The notes below the pieces were generated by a model. It saw only the letters and a program-made list of their open reading frames with translations. It was not told where the DNA came from and made no database searches. Positions 37,149-46,915 of a DNA stretch of 64,000 nucleotides are shown piece after piece (position 1 is the first letter of the stretch; every line of letters begins with the position of its first letter). The DNA is from an uncultured Desulfosarcina sp. (GTDB lineage Bacteria; Desulfobacterota; Desulfobacteria; Desulfobacterales; Desulfosarcinaceae). The position numbers were made by a program, and so were the translations under genes. The stretch covers positions 744,001 to 808,000 of the forward strand of contig NZ_OY764190.1 of NCBI RefSeq assembly GCF_963668215.1, given 5' to 3'.

Positions 37149-38513
37149 CTACATGTAAAAGTACCCCACCGCCGACGAATCCTGCTTAAAGGCAATCATC
37201 GTATTGGTGATGGTATCGAAAAGTTGCTGGGCGCCGCGGTACCCCACATGCACGATTCTCGCCCCCCCCATGCGGTCGTGAATCGGAAACCCGATGCGGA
37301 TCAATGGCTTTTGCATTTCCCGGGCGATCTTGTAGCCCTTGCTGTTGCCGATCAGAAAATCGGGATTGACTTTCCTGGCGGCCTTGCCGATCTCCACGAA
37401 ATCGACGCCTTCCAAAACCTGGATCTGTTTCTGGTCGAAATCGTCGACAACCTGGCGCAGCTTCGCCTTGAAGTGGCCGCTCTTCCTGCCCGACGCGCAA
37501 AGGGCCGGAACAACGCCGATCTCCGACAAAAAGGAGGCCATGCCGATGACCAGATCTTCTTCGCCGTAAACCACGGCGCGCGCCTCGAACACATACTTGT
37601 GTCCGTCCGCATATGCGTCGATGAGACGTGCACGTTCCTGGTGATACTTTTCCGGAATGGGCCTGCCGGTGCTGGCCGAAAGGCGATCAAACAGAACGTC
37701 GGTCTCCTTGATGCCGATGGGAAACCCGATGCCGTGATTGGGGATGCCGAATTTCTCGGACAACAGCTGCCCCGCGCTTTTTGTTTCGGCGAGAACCCTG
37801 CCCAATTCGATGCTCGCTGCGGCATCGCCCATGGCGGCAATCCGTTTGACGGGCGTTCCCCCCTGGGGAATTTTGTGGTACTCTGTCCACATGGGACCGT
37901 CGAGGGTTTGTGAGTAATCGGGCAGCATGTTGCAGGGGATGCCGAAATCGTCGAAAATCTCCTGGAAATGCCGGAAATCGGCAGGAGACAGCATTCCCGG
38001 AAAGAAATTGATGCCTGTTGCCGGGCCGCCCTGCTTTTTGGCCAGGGTGTCCACCGTTGCCCTCACCGCAGCGTGAAAACCGTCGATGTGGGTTCCCGAA
38101 TAACTGGGAGTGGAAACGGATACAATTGCAGGACCGCTGCCATCGGCGTTGTTTCGGGCATAACTCTTTACAATCGACGCCACGTCGTCGCCGATCGTCT
38201 CGCTCAGGCAGGTGGTTCCGATCCCGATCAACGCCGGGCGATACTGCTGGATGAGGTTGTCGATGGCCAGTTTCAAATTGGCCCCGCCGCCGAAAACGGC
38301 AGTTTCCTCGGTAAAGTTGGAAGAGGCGATGTCCACCGGTTCGTTGAAATGGCTGATCAGGTAGCGGCGGATGTATGTCGAGCATCCCTGGGACCCGTGC
38401 AGCAGGGGCACAGTGTTTTCGATTCCCCGGAAGACCAGGGAGGCTCCCAATGGGCTGCAAAGTTTGCAGGCATTGCTTGTGGCCTTGTATTCGACTTTCT
38501 CCTGGGTTTTCAT
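37149..38513 (-). CDS. nifN: Nitrogenase FeMo-co scaffold subunit NifN
   Basis: NifN pairs with NifE to hold the cofactor while molybdenum and homocitrate are added. The 454-residue sequence begins with NACKLCSPLGASLVFRGIE and LLHGSQGCSTYIRRY, and it has GIGTTCLSETIGDD, as in NifK-type proteins. AAGGGA stands before the ATG. It lies 18 bases after nifE. Confidence 0.92.
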   Translation of the reverse strand: MKTQEKVEYKATSNACKLCSPLGASLVFRGIENTVPLLHGSQGCSTYIRRYLISHFNEPVDIASSNFTEETAVFGGGANLKLAIDNLIQQYRPALIGIGTTCLSETIGDDVASIVKSYARNNADGSGPAIVSVSTPSYSGTHIDGFHAAVRATVDTLAKKQGGPATGINFFPGMLSPADFRHFQEIFDDFGIPCNMLPDYSQTLDGPMWTEYHKIPQGGTPVKRIAAMGDAAASIELGRVLAETKSAGQLLSEKFGIPNHGIGFPIGIKETDVLFDRLSASTGRPIPEKYHQERARLIDAYADGHKYVFEARAVVYGEEDLVIGMASFLSEIGVVPALCASGRKSGHFKAKLRQVVDDFDQKQIQVLEGVDFVEIGKAARKVNPDFLIGNSKGYKIAREMQKPLIRIGFPIHDRMGGARIVHVGYRGAQQLFDTITNTMIAFKQDSSAVGYFYM

Positions 38514-38531
38514 GCTGATTCCCTTTTCTCG

Positions 38532-39884
38532 CTAACCGTTCTTATGTGGCGCAAACTGCCAAACCGGACTGGTAACGGAGGCATAGACTTCTCTGGCAAA
38601 ATTGATCATGCCGCCATACCCGGCCAAAGAAAGTTTGCGCTCGTGGTTGTGATCGCAAAAACCGATTCCCAGCTTGAACGCCATGGGTCTTTCCTTGACG
38701 CCCCCGACGAAAAGCGACACCCCTTTCTCAATGCTGTATTTGGAGAGTTCGACGGGATTGGCATCGTCCACGATCACCGTGCCGTCGTCGCACATATCCC
38801 TGAGCACCTGATAGTCCTCCTTGGTGCCCGTTTGCGAACCCGCCAGCACGACATCCATCCCCAGGGTCCGCAGCTGCTTGATCATGGAAAAGGCCTTGAA
38901 TGCACCGCCTACATAAATGGCCGCCTTTTTCCCTTTGAGCTTTTGCTTGTACTGTTTAAGGATCGGATAAACCTTTTTGACTTCCTCGCGCACCAGGGCC
39001 TGGGTCTGCTGCATGATCTCGGGGCAGGCGTCCTTGAAATGCTCGGCCACATCGTATAGGGCCTTGGACATATCCTCGATCCCGAAATAAGATACCCGGA
39101 TGAAAGGGATGCCGTACCGTTCCTTCATATGCTGCGCCAGGTGGATCACCGAACCCGAGCATTGCACGACGTTTAGGGCGGCTCCGTGAGCGCGCTTGAT
39201 ATTCTCGACGCGGCCGTCCCCGGTGAAAACGGAGACCACCTCGATCCCCATCCGTTCGTAGTAGTCCCGGATGGTCCAGGCTTCGCCGGCAATGTTGAAC
39301 TCGCCCATGATATTAATGCTGAGCGGGCCGACATCTTTGACCGATCCAGTGCCGACCAGGTTGGCCATGGCATCACAGGCCGCCTTGTAACCGTCTTTCT
39401 TCGTCCCCTTGAAGCCTTCCGAATGGACCGGCAGAACGGGAATGCCTTTTTCCTGCGAAACCTTCTTGCAGATGGCGTCGATATCATCGCCAATCAATCC
39501 GACAATGCAGGTCGCGTAGACAAAGGCGGCTTTGGGTTTGTATGTATCGATGAGCGTATCCAGCGCGCTGGCCAGCTTCTTCTCGCCGCCGAAGATGATA
39601 TCCTTCTCCTGAAGATCCGTGGAAAAACTCATCCGGTGCAACTGAGGCCCGGACGAGAGCGAGCCCCGGATATCCCAGGTGTATGAAGCGCATCCGATCG
39701 GGCCGTGGATCAGATGCAGTGCATCGGCGATGGGATAAAGCACCACCCGAGATCCGCAGAACACACACGCCCGCTGGCTGATGGAGCCGGCCAGGCTCTT
39801 TTTCTCGCAGGACATGTCGAAGTCCTGGCTGCCCTTGCGGTAAATTTGCTGTTCCCTGCCTTTTAATATGGAGATGGATGACAT
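38532..39884 (-). CDS. nifE: Nitrogenase FeMo-co scaffold subunit NifE
   Basis: NifE is the alpha-like partner in the NifEN scaffold. The sequence has RACVFCGSRVVLYPIADALH, HGPIGCASYTWDIRG and VYATCIVGLIGDDID, the conserved cluster cysteines of NifD-type proteins. The 450-residue length fits. It follows nifK after 13 bases, so the structural and assembly genes share one transcript. Confidence 0.92.
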   Translation of the reverse strand: MSSISILKGREQQIYRKGSQDFDMSCEKKSLAGSISQRACVFCGSRVVLYPIADALHLIHGPIGCASYTWDIRGSLSSGPQLHRMSFSTDLQEKDIIFGGEKKLASALDTLIDTYKPKAAFVYATCIVGLIGDDIDAICKKVSQEKGIPVLPVHSEGFKGTKKDGYKAACDAMANLVGTGSVKDVGPLSINIMGEFNIAGEAWTIRDYYERMGIEVVSVFTGDGRVENIKRAHGAALNVVQCSGSVIHLAQHMKERYGIPFIRVSYFGIEDMSKALYDVAEHFKDACPEIMQQTQALVREEVKKVYPILKQYKQKLKGKKAAIYVGGAFKAFSMIKQLRTLGMDVVLAGSQTGTKEDYQVLRDMCDDGTVIVDDANPVELSKYSIEKGVSLFVGGVKERPMAFKLGIGFCDHNHERKLSLAGYGGMINFAREVYASVTSPVWQFAPHKNG

Positions 39885-39897
39885 GGCTTTCTCCGTT

Positions 39898-41274
39898 CTA
39901 CATCACCAGTTCGAATTCGATTTCCGAGGAATCCCGGTCCTGACGGTCCATCAGCGCGCTAAGGATCTTTTCCAGCAGCCGCATTGCGCCCTGGTATCCC
40001 ACCGTAGGAAAGTAGCTGTGGCCGATGCGGTCCAGAATCGGGAACCCGTGCCGGATAAAGGGGATATCCTCATCCCGTGAAATGTATTTGACATAGGTAT
40101 TGCCGATGAGCAGGTCCACCGGCTCGTTCTTCACCCACTGGTGGAACAGCATCATGTCGCCGCCGCTTTTCACGTTCACCGCATGGGGTAATTCTGTGGT
40201 CAGTTCCTGAATCCGTTTTTCGAATTTTTTGTCCCGGGTGCCGGTGAGTATGTGAATCGGCAGCATATCGATGTCGATCAGAAATTCGGTAAGCGCTTCC
40301 AGTTGATCGGGGTCGCCCACCAAAGCGACCTTCTTGTGGTAAAAATAGGCCTGCATATCAGTTATTATATCAAGCAGTTGTCCGCGTTCCAGATTCAACG
40401 AGTCCGGGACCGTAACCCCGGCCATTTGCCGCATGGCGTCCACGAACCGATCGGTGGCTTTCAGGCCGATGGGCAGGTCGAGAATTTTGCAGGGCACCTT
40501 GAATTTGGCGTCCAGGGCCAGGGCCGCCGGTTCCGATGCCAGCCTGCCCAGGGCGATGGTGCCCCGGCTGCTTCCGGTTTTTTTCAGCTGATCAATGGTG
40601 ACACCCCCCTTGGGATACATGGTGAACTTGCCGGTCTGGGGACCGTTGAGCACATTCTCCGTATCGGGAAACAGGATCGAATTGACCCCCATTTCCGCTG
40701 CGATACGCTTGATCTCCTTCATATCCGAAGGTTCCACCCAACCGGGAATCAGGTTGAGGCACTTCTCTTTATGGCCGTTGCTGGTCGCGAAGTAATCGAC
40801 CATGGCCTTGGTCATGTTGGCGAAACCCGTTACATGGGACCCCACATAGCTGGGGGTGTTGGCGTGGAGTACATATTTTCCCTCGGGAATCTTGCCGTCA
40901 GCCTCGGCCTTGCCGAAAATCTGGGGGATGTCGTCCCCGATGGTTTCCGACAGACAGGTGGTGTGCACGGCGATGACGTCCGGGTTGTATACGGTGAAAA
41001 TATTGTTGATCGCCTGTAAAAGGTTGGCCTGGCCGCCGAAAACGGAGGCCCCTTCGGTGAACGAACTGGTGGCTGCTAAAACCGGCTCCTTGTAATGCCT
41101 TGTCAAAGTGGATCGATGATAGGCATAGCAGCCCTGGGAGCCGTGGCTGTGGGGAAGGCAGCCGTGAATCCCCAAAGAGGCGTACATGGCGCCGATGGGC
41201 TGGCAGGTCTTGGCCGGGTTGACGGTCAATGCCTTGCGTTCGGATATTTCCTTGGGTGTATGTCGCAGTAACAT
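39898..41274 (-). CDS. nifK: Nitrogenase MoFe protein beta chain NifK
   Basis: NifK forms the MoFe protein with NifD and shares the P-cluster. The P-cluster cysteine regions are KTCQPIGAMYASLGIHGCLP, HGSQGCYAYHRSTLTRH and HTTCLSETIGDD. At 458 residues it lacks the N-terminal extension of the Azotobacter-type chain, as is usual in anaerobe nitrogenases. GAGGAAAG precedes the ATG, 17 bases after nifD. Confidence 0.95.
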   Translation of the reverse strand: MLLRHTPKEISERKALTVNPAKTCQPIGAMYASLGIHGCLPHSHGSQGCYAYHRSTLTRHYKEPVLAATSSFTEGASVFGGQANLLQAINNIFTVYNPDVIAVHTTCLSETIGDDIPQIFGKAEADGKIPEGKYVLHANTPSYVGSHVTGFANMTKAMVDYFATSNGHKEKCLNLIPGWVEPSDMKEIKRIAAEMGVNSILFPDTENVLNGPQTGKFTMYPKGGVTIDQLKKTGSSRGTIALGRLASEPAALALDAKFKVPCKILDLPIGLKATDRFVDAMRQMAGVTVPDSLNLERGQLLDIITDMQAYFYHKKVALVGDPDQLEALTEFLIDIDMLPIHILTGTRDKKFEKRIQELTTELPHAVNVKSGGDMMLFHQWVKNEPVDLLIGNTYVKYISRDEDIPFIRHGFPILDRIGHSYFPTVGYQGAMRLLEKILSALMDRQDRDSSEIEFELVM

Positions 41275-41291
41275 CGTTGCTTTCCTCTCAA

Positions 41292-42968
41292 TTATTCATT
41301 GGCATACATGGCTGCCAGTTGCGGATTTTCCTCCCAGGGAGCCCGGATGTGCTTCCACACCTTGCTGTTGATCATCCGGTCGATTTCATAATAGAAATTG
41401 ATTGCCCCCTTATAGGCGGCGTAGGGTCCGCCGGAGTCGTAGCTGTGCAGCTGTTTCATGGGCATACCGTGCTTCTGCACCATGTATTTCTCTTTGATGC
41501 CTGCACAGAAGATATCCGGCTTGTAGATCTCGATCATCTTCTCGGTTTCGTACTGGCTGATATCGTCGATGGCGTAGGTAACGTTTTCCTCCATGTCGGC
41601 CATCATGCCGTCATAGGCCTTGAGTTCGATGCCGTTTCTTACGCCGGCGGCAAGTTCCTCTTCCGGAATCCGTGGATTGTAGCGTTCAGGATCTTTTTTG
41701 ACTTCCAACTCTTCGATATTTCGGCTGTCGGCATCGATCTTGATCGTCGGCAGCACATGGCGCCCCTCGTAATCGTCGCGATGGGCGAATTCATAGCCGG
41801 CGGCGATGGTCTGCATACCCATTTCATTGAACAGTTCCTGGTAGTGATGGGCACGGGAGCCGCCGACGAACATCATGGCCAGCTTGCCTTCCAACCGGGG
41901 CCGGACATCGGCCTGGGCTTTTTCCACCTCCACCATCTCCTCGGCGATGACTTCTTCCACCCGGTCGATGAGTTTCTGGTCTCCGTAATACTGGGCAATT
42001 TTGCGCAAAGAAGCGGACGTTGCATTGGCGCCCAAAAAATTGATTTTCATCCAGGGAATGCCGTATTTCTCTTCCATCATGTCGGCCACATAATTGATGG
42101 AACGGTGGCACATGATCAGGTTCAGGTCGGCCGTGTGGGAATTCTGGAAATGGTCCACGCTGGAGTTGCCCGAGAAGGTGGAGATAATCTTGATCCCGCA
42201 TTTTTCGAACAGCTCGTCGATGACAAATTCATCCCCGCCGATATTGTATTCCCCCAGCAGGTTGACCTTGTACTCCCCTTCCTGGACCGTGTCGTCCTTG
42301 CCGATGACATGCTGGAACAGCCCGTTGTTGGCCACGTGATGGCCGGCGGACTGGCTGACTCCCTTGTATCCCTCGCAACTGAACCCGAAAATGGTGATTC
42401 CCAGTTTTTCCTGCATCTCCCGGGTAACGGCATGGACATCGTCGCCGATCAGGCCCACCGGGCAGGTGGAAAAGACGGAAATCATTTTGGGTTTGAACGT
42501 ATCGTAGGCTTCCTGGATGGCCTGCCTGAGTTTTTTCTCGCCGCCGAAAACGATTTCCCGTTCCTGCATGTCGGTGGTAAAACAATAGGTCATGAAATTG
42601 TGTCCGTCCGGCGTCGTGGACGGGTCCGTCTGGTTGCGTCGGGTGAGCCAGGAGTAAAACCCGCATCCGACAGGGCCATGGGTCAGGTTGATGATGTCGC
42701 GCGTGGGCCCCATCACCACGCCTTTGCACCCGGCGTAACAGCATCCCCGCTGGGATATGATCCCGGGGATCGTTCTTACATTGGCCTGAATTTCCTCGTA
42801 GCTCTTTTCATCCTTCTTTTTGTTGACAACAAAATGTTTGGAGCGCTTGCGGGCCACTTTGGGAGGGTATTTGGCCAGGATCTCGGTTTTCACCGATTCA
42901 GGGTCGATTTCCCTCCAGGCTGCGGCATTTTCATTATACTCATCTTTTTTATCGGGCATCGCCGTCAT
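41292..42968 (-). CDS. nifD: Nitrogenase MoFe protein alpha chain NifD
   Basis: NifD holds FeMo-co. P-cluster regions appear as QRGCCYAGCKGVVMGPTRD and HGPVGCGFYSW, and FSTCPVGLIGDD follows. The FeMo-co cysteine lies in MCHRSINYVADMMEEKYG and the cofactor histidine in HSYDSGGPYAAYKG. The protein is 558 residues, longer than the roughly 480-490 of Azotobacter NifD, as in anaerobe-type (clostridial/methanogen-like) chains. AGGAGAAG precedes the ATG. NifI genes are directly upstream. Confidence 0.95.
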   Translation of the reverse strand: MTAMPDKKDEYNENAAAWREIDPESVKTEILAKYPPKVARKRSKHFVVNKKKDEKSYEEIQANVRTIPGIISQRGCCYAGCKGVVMGPTRDIINLTHGPVGCGFYSWLTRRNQTDPSTTPDGHNFMTYCFTTDMQEREIVFGGEKKLRQAIQEAYDTFKPKMISVFSTCPVGLIGDDVHAVTREMQEKLGITIFGFSCEGYKGVSQSAGHHVANNGLFQHVIGKDDTVQEGEYKVNLLGEYNIGGDEFVIDELFEKCGIKIISTFSGNSSVDHFQNSHTADLNLIMCHRSINYVADMMEEKYGIPWMKINFLGANATSASLRKIAQYYGDQKLIDRVEEVIAEEMVEVEKAQADVRPRLEGKLAMMFVGGSRAHHYQELFNEMGMQTIAAGYEFAHRDDYEGRHVLPTIKIDADSRNIEELEVKKDPERYNPRIPEEELAAGVRNGIELKAYDGMMADMEENVTYAIDDISQYETEKMIEIYKPDIFCAGIKEKYMVQKHGMPMKQLHSYDSGGPYAAYKGAINFYYEIDRMINSKVWKHIRAPWEENPQLAAMYANE

Positions 42969-42979
42969 GATCGCTTCTC

Positions 42980-43360
42980 CTATACATCGTCTAATGTTGC
43001 ATCGCCGTTTTCGCCGGTTCTCACACTGATGGAATCGATACTCGGCATCACGAAAATCTTGCCGTCACCGGATTTGCCGGTGCGGTTCACGGAGATGATC
43101 GTTTTGACTGCTTTTTTAACGGACTTGTCCGGTACGACCATCAAAATCGCCCGCTTGGGAATCAGACGGCTCGATTGTCCCAACTGGGAAATCGCTTCTT
43201 CGAACCCTTTTTCCGCACCCTGGAGCAGTTCCATGTCTACGATGCCCTTCCCGCGGCCCAGGCATTCCTTAGCGGTAATCGACGAAAACCCCGCATCGGC
43301 CAACGCCTTTTTGGTCTGGTTCATCTTGTTCATTCGAACGACGGCGATAATCTCCTTCAT
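42980..43360 (-). CDS. nifI2: PII-family nitrogen regulator NifI2
   Basis: A 126-residue PII-like protein that acts with NifI1 to switch nitrogenase activity in response to 2-oxoglutarate and ammonium. It opens MKEIIAVVRMNKMNQTKKAL and has GKGIVDMELLQG in the T-loop region, with TGKSGDGKIFVMP at the end. Gene order nifH-I1-I2-D is typical of anaerobic diazotrophs. It overlaps nifI1 by four bases. Confidence 0.9.
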   Translation of the reverse strand: MKEIIAVVRMNKMNQTKKALADAGFSSITAKECLGRGKGIVDMELLQGAEKGFEEAISQLGQSSRLIPKRAILMVVPDKSVKKAVKTIISVNRTGKSGDGKIFVMPSIDSISVRTGENGDATLDDV

Positions 43361-43713
43361 ATGGTCACCTCTTCGGTCGTTCCATCCGGATTTTGCTTGA
43401 TACCGGAGCTGATCGTATAGGTTTCATCGACCGGGCTGACGAAAATCTTGCCGTCGCCGTATGCGCCTTTCTGTCCCGTTCGTGCCGCGCCGATAATCGT
43501 ACGGATCACAAAATCCTTATCCTTGGCCTCAATTGCGGTCAGCAGCATTTCCTTGGGGATTTCGTCATAGGTAATTTCACCAATTTTTATACCGCGCTGT
43601 TTGCCGCGTCCCACAACCGAGAACTTGGTGACCCCGGGGAAACCGGCTTCCATCAAGGCGGCCAGTACATCATCGACCTTTTCCGGACGAACAATCGATC
43701 GAATCATAATCAT
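43357..43713 (-). CDS. nifI1: PII-family nitrogen regulator NifI1
   Basis: A 118-residue PII-like partner of NifI2. Start MIMIRSIVRPEKVDDVLAAL; short T-loop VGRGKQRGIKIGEITYDEI; ARTGQKGAYGDGKIFVSPV is the PII signature. In the known system NifI1-NifI2 binds dinitrogenase and blocks its contact with NifH when nitrogen is plentiful. It lies 18 bases after nifH. Confidence 0.92.
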   Translation of the reverse strand: MIMIRSIVRPEKVDDVLAALMEAGFPGVTKFSVVGRGKQRGIKIGEITYDEIPKEMLLTAIEAKDKDFVIRTIIGAARTGQKGAYGDGKIFVSPVDETYTISSGIKQNPDGTTEEVTI

Positions 43714-43731
43714 TTTGGTTTTTCTCCTTTG

Positions 43732-44571
<840 letters not shown>

Positions 44572-44619
44572 TTACCGAGTCCTTAAAAAAGGTGTCAATG
44601 ATGGTTTGTTTTTCTACTG

Positions 44620-44635
44620 AGCAATCGTTATGCCA
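44620..44635 (-). promoter_or_regulatory. Sigma-54 -24/-12 promoter of nifH
   Basis: Read on the minus strand the sequence is TGGCATAACGATTGCT, matching TGGCAC-N5-TTGCA/T with only the last base of the -24 box changed. It is 64 bases before nifH and faces it. Confidence 0.85.
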
Positions 44636-44744
44636 CAACCTAAAAATTCTACTTATATAGACGCTAACCTATTGTAAAAATAGATAAATATATAATATTT
44701 GAGAATCCTCGCAGTAGTAATTTGCAAACAGAATTTACATGACC

Positions 44745-44783
44745 ATCTACATTCGTGTAGATGCGAACCCTACACTATTGTAG
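44745..44783. promoter_or_regulatory. Paired CTACA-N4-TGTAG palindromes (enhancer-like)
   Basis: ATCTACATTCGTGTAGAT (44745-44762) and CTACACTATTGTAG (44770-44783) share the same half-sites and lie 23 bases apart, centre to centre, about two helical turns. They are 110-160 bases upstream of the nifH -24/-12 site, where NifA upstream activator sites normally sit. The classic TGT-N10-ACA form is not found, so a different motif for this NifA is likely. Confidence 0.6.
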
Positions 44784-44810
44784 ATGTGTCGATTTGCGCT
44801 GAAATAGTTC

Positions 44811-44839
44811 GGCCTGGCTTCTGTCGCTGAAGCCAGGCC
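44811..44839. terminator. Hairpin after nifA
   Basis: GGCCTGGCTTC (44811-44821) and GAAGCCAGGCC (44829-44839) form a perfect 11-base stem with a seven-base loop, between the nifA stop and the nifH promoter region. There is no T-run on the minus strand. It probably ends the nifA transcript. Confidence 0.65.
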
Positions 44840-44885
44840 GTAAGCAAAAAGCAGGAAGGAAGAGGTAGAAAAAAATTCGGGGGGG

Positions 44886-46457
44886 TTAATTGGAGAGGCT
44901 TCTATATTGCAGATTTCTCTGCTTGTTCTCTCGAATGATTCGAGCCAGCTTGAACTTCTTTACCCGGTATCCCATTTGACGGAGGGTCAGACCGATCTCC
45001 CGGGCCGCTTTCTGCTGCACCCATCCATTGCGGGCCAGGGCTTCCAGCACGGTTTCCCTTTCCATCATTTCAAGTCTTGAGGTCGCCGCTTCCAGGGGAG
45101 CGTCGTACGAGCTTCCGCTTTTACGATTGAAGAGATATTCCGGCAGCATTTTGGTATCGATTTGGCTGGAATCGGCCATGATCGCCACCCGCTCCACGAG
45201 GTTTTCCAACTCGCGCACATTGCCGGGCCAATGATAGGCACTCATGATTTCCATGCATTCCGATGAGAAATAAAAATTCCGGCCGTATTCACGGGCATTT
45301 TTAGTAATGAAGTACTCTACCAGCAGGGGAAGGTCGGCTTTGCGTTGGCGCAGGGGCGGAATCGAAATGGGAAATACGTTCAACCGGTAGAACAGATCCG
45401 AACGGAAACGGCCCTCTTCCACCGCCTGATTGAGGTCGACATTGGTCGCCGCGATGATGCGCACATCAACCTTGCGCGTCTGCGTGCTTCCCAGCCGCTC
45501 GAATTCCCGTTCCTGTAAAAACCGCAGCAGTTTTGCCTGCACCGCCAGGGGCAGTTCGCCGATTTCGTCCAGGAACACCGTCCCGCTGTGCGCCTCCTCC
45601 AGGCGCCCGATTTTAAGCTGGGTGGCGCCGGTAAAGGCCCCCCTTTCATGGCCGAAAAGCTCCGATTCGATGAGGTTGTCCGGCAGGGCGGCGCAGTTCA
45701 CCTTGGCAAATGGATTTCTGCGTCGCTCGCTCAGTTCGTGGATAATGCGGGCCGTAAGCGTCTTGCCGGTCCCCGATTCACCCAGCAGTAGCACCGAGGC
45801 TCTGCTTGGCGCCACCTTCTGGATCAATTTGTTCAGGGTCTGCATGGCCGGGCTGACCCCCACGGCAAAAAAGTGATTGTATTTGGCCGACACCTCGGCG
45901 CGCAGGCTGCGATTCTCGGTGAGCAGGTGTTCCTCCCGCTGGGCCACATGCTGATTGAGTTGAACGAACTGCGCCATCAGGGCCGCTACGATCGTGAGAA
46001 ACCGGATGTCTTCCTTGAACGCCACTTCCGGTCCGAAAAGCCGGTCCACGCTGAGCACGCCGACGGGTTCGGTATTGAGAAGGATCGGAACGCCGATAAA
46101 GGCCAGGCTGTTTTTTGTCAGGCTGCGCGCCTGGGTGCGATTTAAAAACAGCGGCTCTTTACCGATATCCGGAACCGCGAACGGCTGGGCGGTTTCAAAT
46201 ATGGCTCCGGTGATCCCCTCGCCGGGATGGTAAACCCCCCTTTTCTGCTCACAGGGATCCAGGCCGTGGGAAGCGATGATTTTAAGCATTCCGGTCCCTT
46301 TTTCCTTCAAAGTGACCGTTCCTCGTTCCATGGAGAGATTTTTGGAAAGAATCCCGAGAATCCCCGTCAGGGTCTGCTCCAACTGAAGGGCCTGGCCGAT
46401 CTTCTGGCTGATGGCATATAGGGTCGTTAACTCGAGTTCGAAAATATTTTCTGACAT
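44886..46457 (-). CDS. nifA: Nitrogenase transcriptional activator NifA
   Basis: A 523-residue sigma-54 activator. A GAF domain (about 10-170) begins LTTLYAISQKIGQALQLEQT. The AAA+ domain has Walker A GESGTGKT, GAFTGA and GTVFLDEIGELPLAVQ; a linker leads to the Fis-type helix-turn-helix QQKAAREIGLTLRQMGYRVKKF. The cysteine-rich interdomain motif of oxygen-sensitive alpha/beta-proteobacterial NifA is not seen. It precedes nifH on the same strand, separated by a hairpin, and presumably acts on the nifH promoter. Confidence 0.9.
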   Translation of the reverse strand: MSENIFELELTTLYAISQKIGQALQLEQTLTGILGILSKNLSMERGTVTLKEKGTGMLKIIASHGLDPCEQKRGVYHPGEGITGAIFETAQPFAVPDIGKEPLFLNRTQARSLTKNSLAFIGVPILLNTEPVGVLSVDRLFGPEVAFKEDIRFLTIVAALMAQFVQLNQHVAQREEHLLTENRSLRAEVSAKYNHFFAVGVSPAMQTLNKLIQKVAPSRASVLLLGESGTGKTLTARIIHELSERRRNPFAKVNCAALPDNLIESELFGHERGAFTGATQLKIGRLEEAHSGTVFLDEIGELPLAVQAKLLRFLQEREFERLGSTQTRKVDVRIIAATNVDLNQAVEEGRFRSDLFYRLNVFPISIPPLRQRKADLPLLVEYFITKNAREYGRNFYFSSECMEIMSAYHWPGNVRELENLVERVAIMADSSQIDTKMLPEYLFNRKSGSSYDAPLEAATSRLEMMERETVLEALARNGWVQQKAAREIGLTLRQMGYRVKKFKLARIIRENKQRNLQYRSLSN

Positions 46458-46680
46458 GGATATCTGTAATTACCGTTTTCTGGTGTCCGATAACACACTA
46501 CAATAACGAAGCTTCCAACGTCGCGGAGTGAAAACGCAACCCCTACCACGCTCAATTCTGATATCTGTCTTAACTGTTTCAACAAATGTGCCATGGCAGT
46601 AAATGGCCAGGAAAATCGATAACCCTCTGGAAGAAAAACTTTTTCAGGCTACTTGCCGTAGTTCGGAAGCAACCGCGAAG

Positions 46681-46724
46681 ACAACATTGTTGTAATAAAA
46701 TGGGTTTATGAATACAATACTGTA
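46681..46724. promoter_or_regulatory. Palindromes upstream of nifA
   Basis: ACAACA-T-TGTTGT (46681-46693) and TACA-ATAC-TGTA (46713-46724) occur in the 457-base gap upstream of nifA. The second is the core of the CTACA-N4-TGTAG motif upstream of nifH. The rest of the gap holds nothing I recognise; a 64-codon plus-strand frame (46731-46925) is not convincing. Confidence 0.4.
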
Positions 46725-46915
46725 ATCTTTATGCCAAAGGATGGGATTTTTCCAGAAAATTGCGGGACTTCTACCCGAATTAAAAATAAGGTGGGCTTAT
46801 TGAGCGACTCGAAGCTGGGGCGTATCGGTGGTTTTCGATATCATCAACCAGTCGTCCGGGGGATCTCTATTAGCGATCTGGCTGCAACATTCCTCGCCCA
46901 TTCAATCTATGAGTA

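Noticed and set aside
41229..43400. A very long plus-strand open frame opposite nifD and nifI
   Set aside because: It is antisense to well-recognised nif genes, has no Shine-Dalgarno, and its composition is that of a reverse-complemented GC-rich gene.
44640..44800. Classic NifA box TGT-N10-ACA upstream of nifH
   Set aside because: Not found; the nearest TGT...ACA pair is spaced 13 bases apart inside the two other palindromes.
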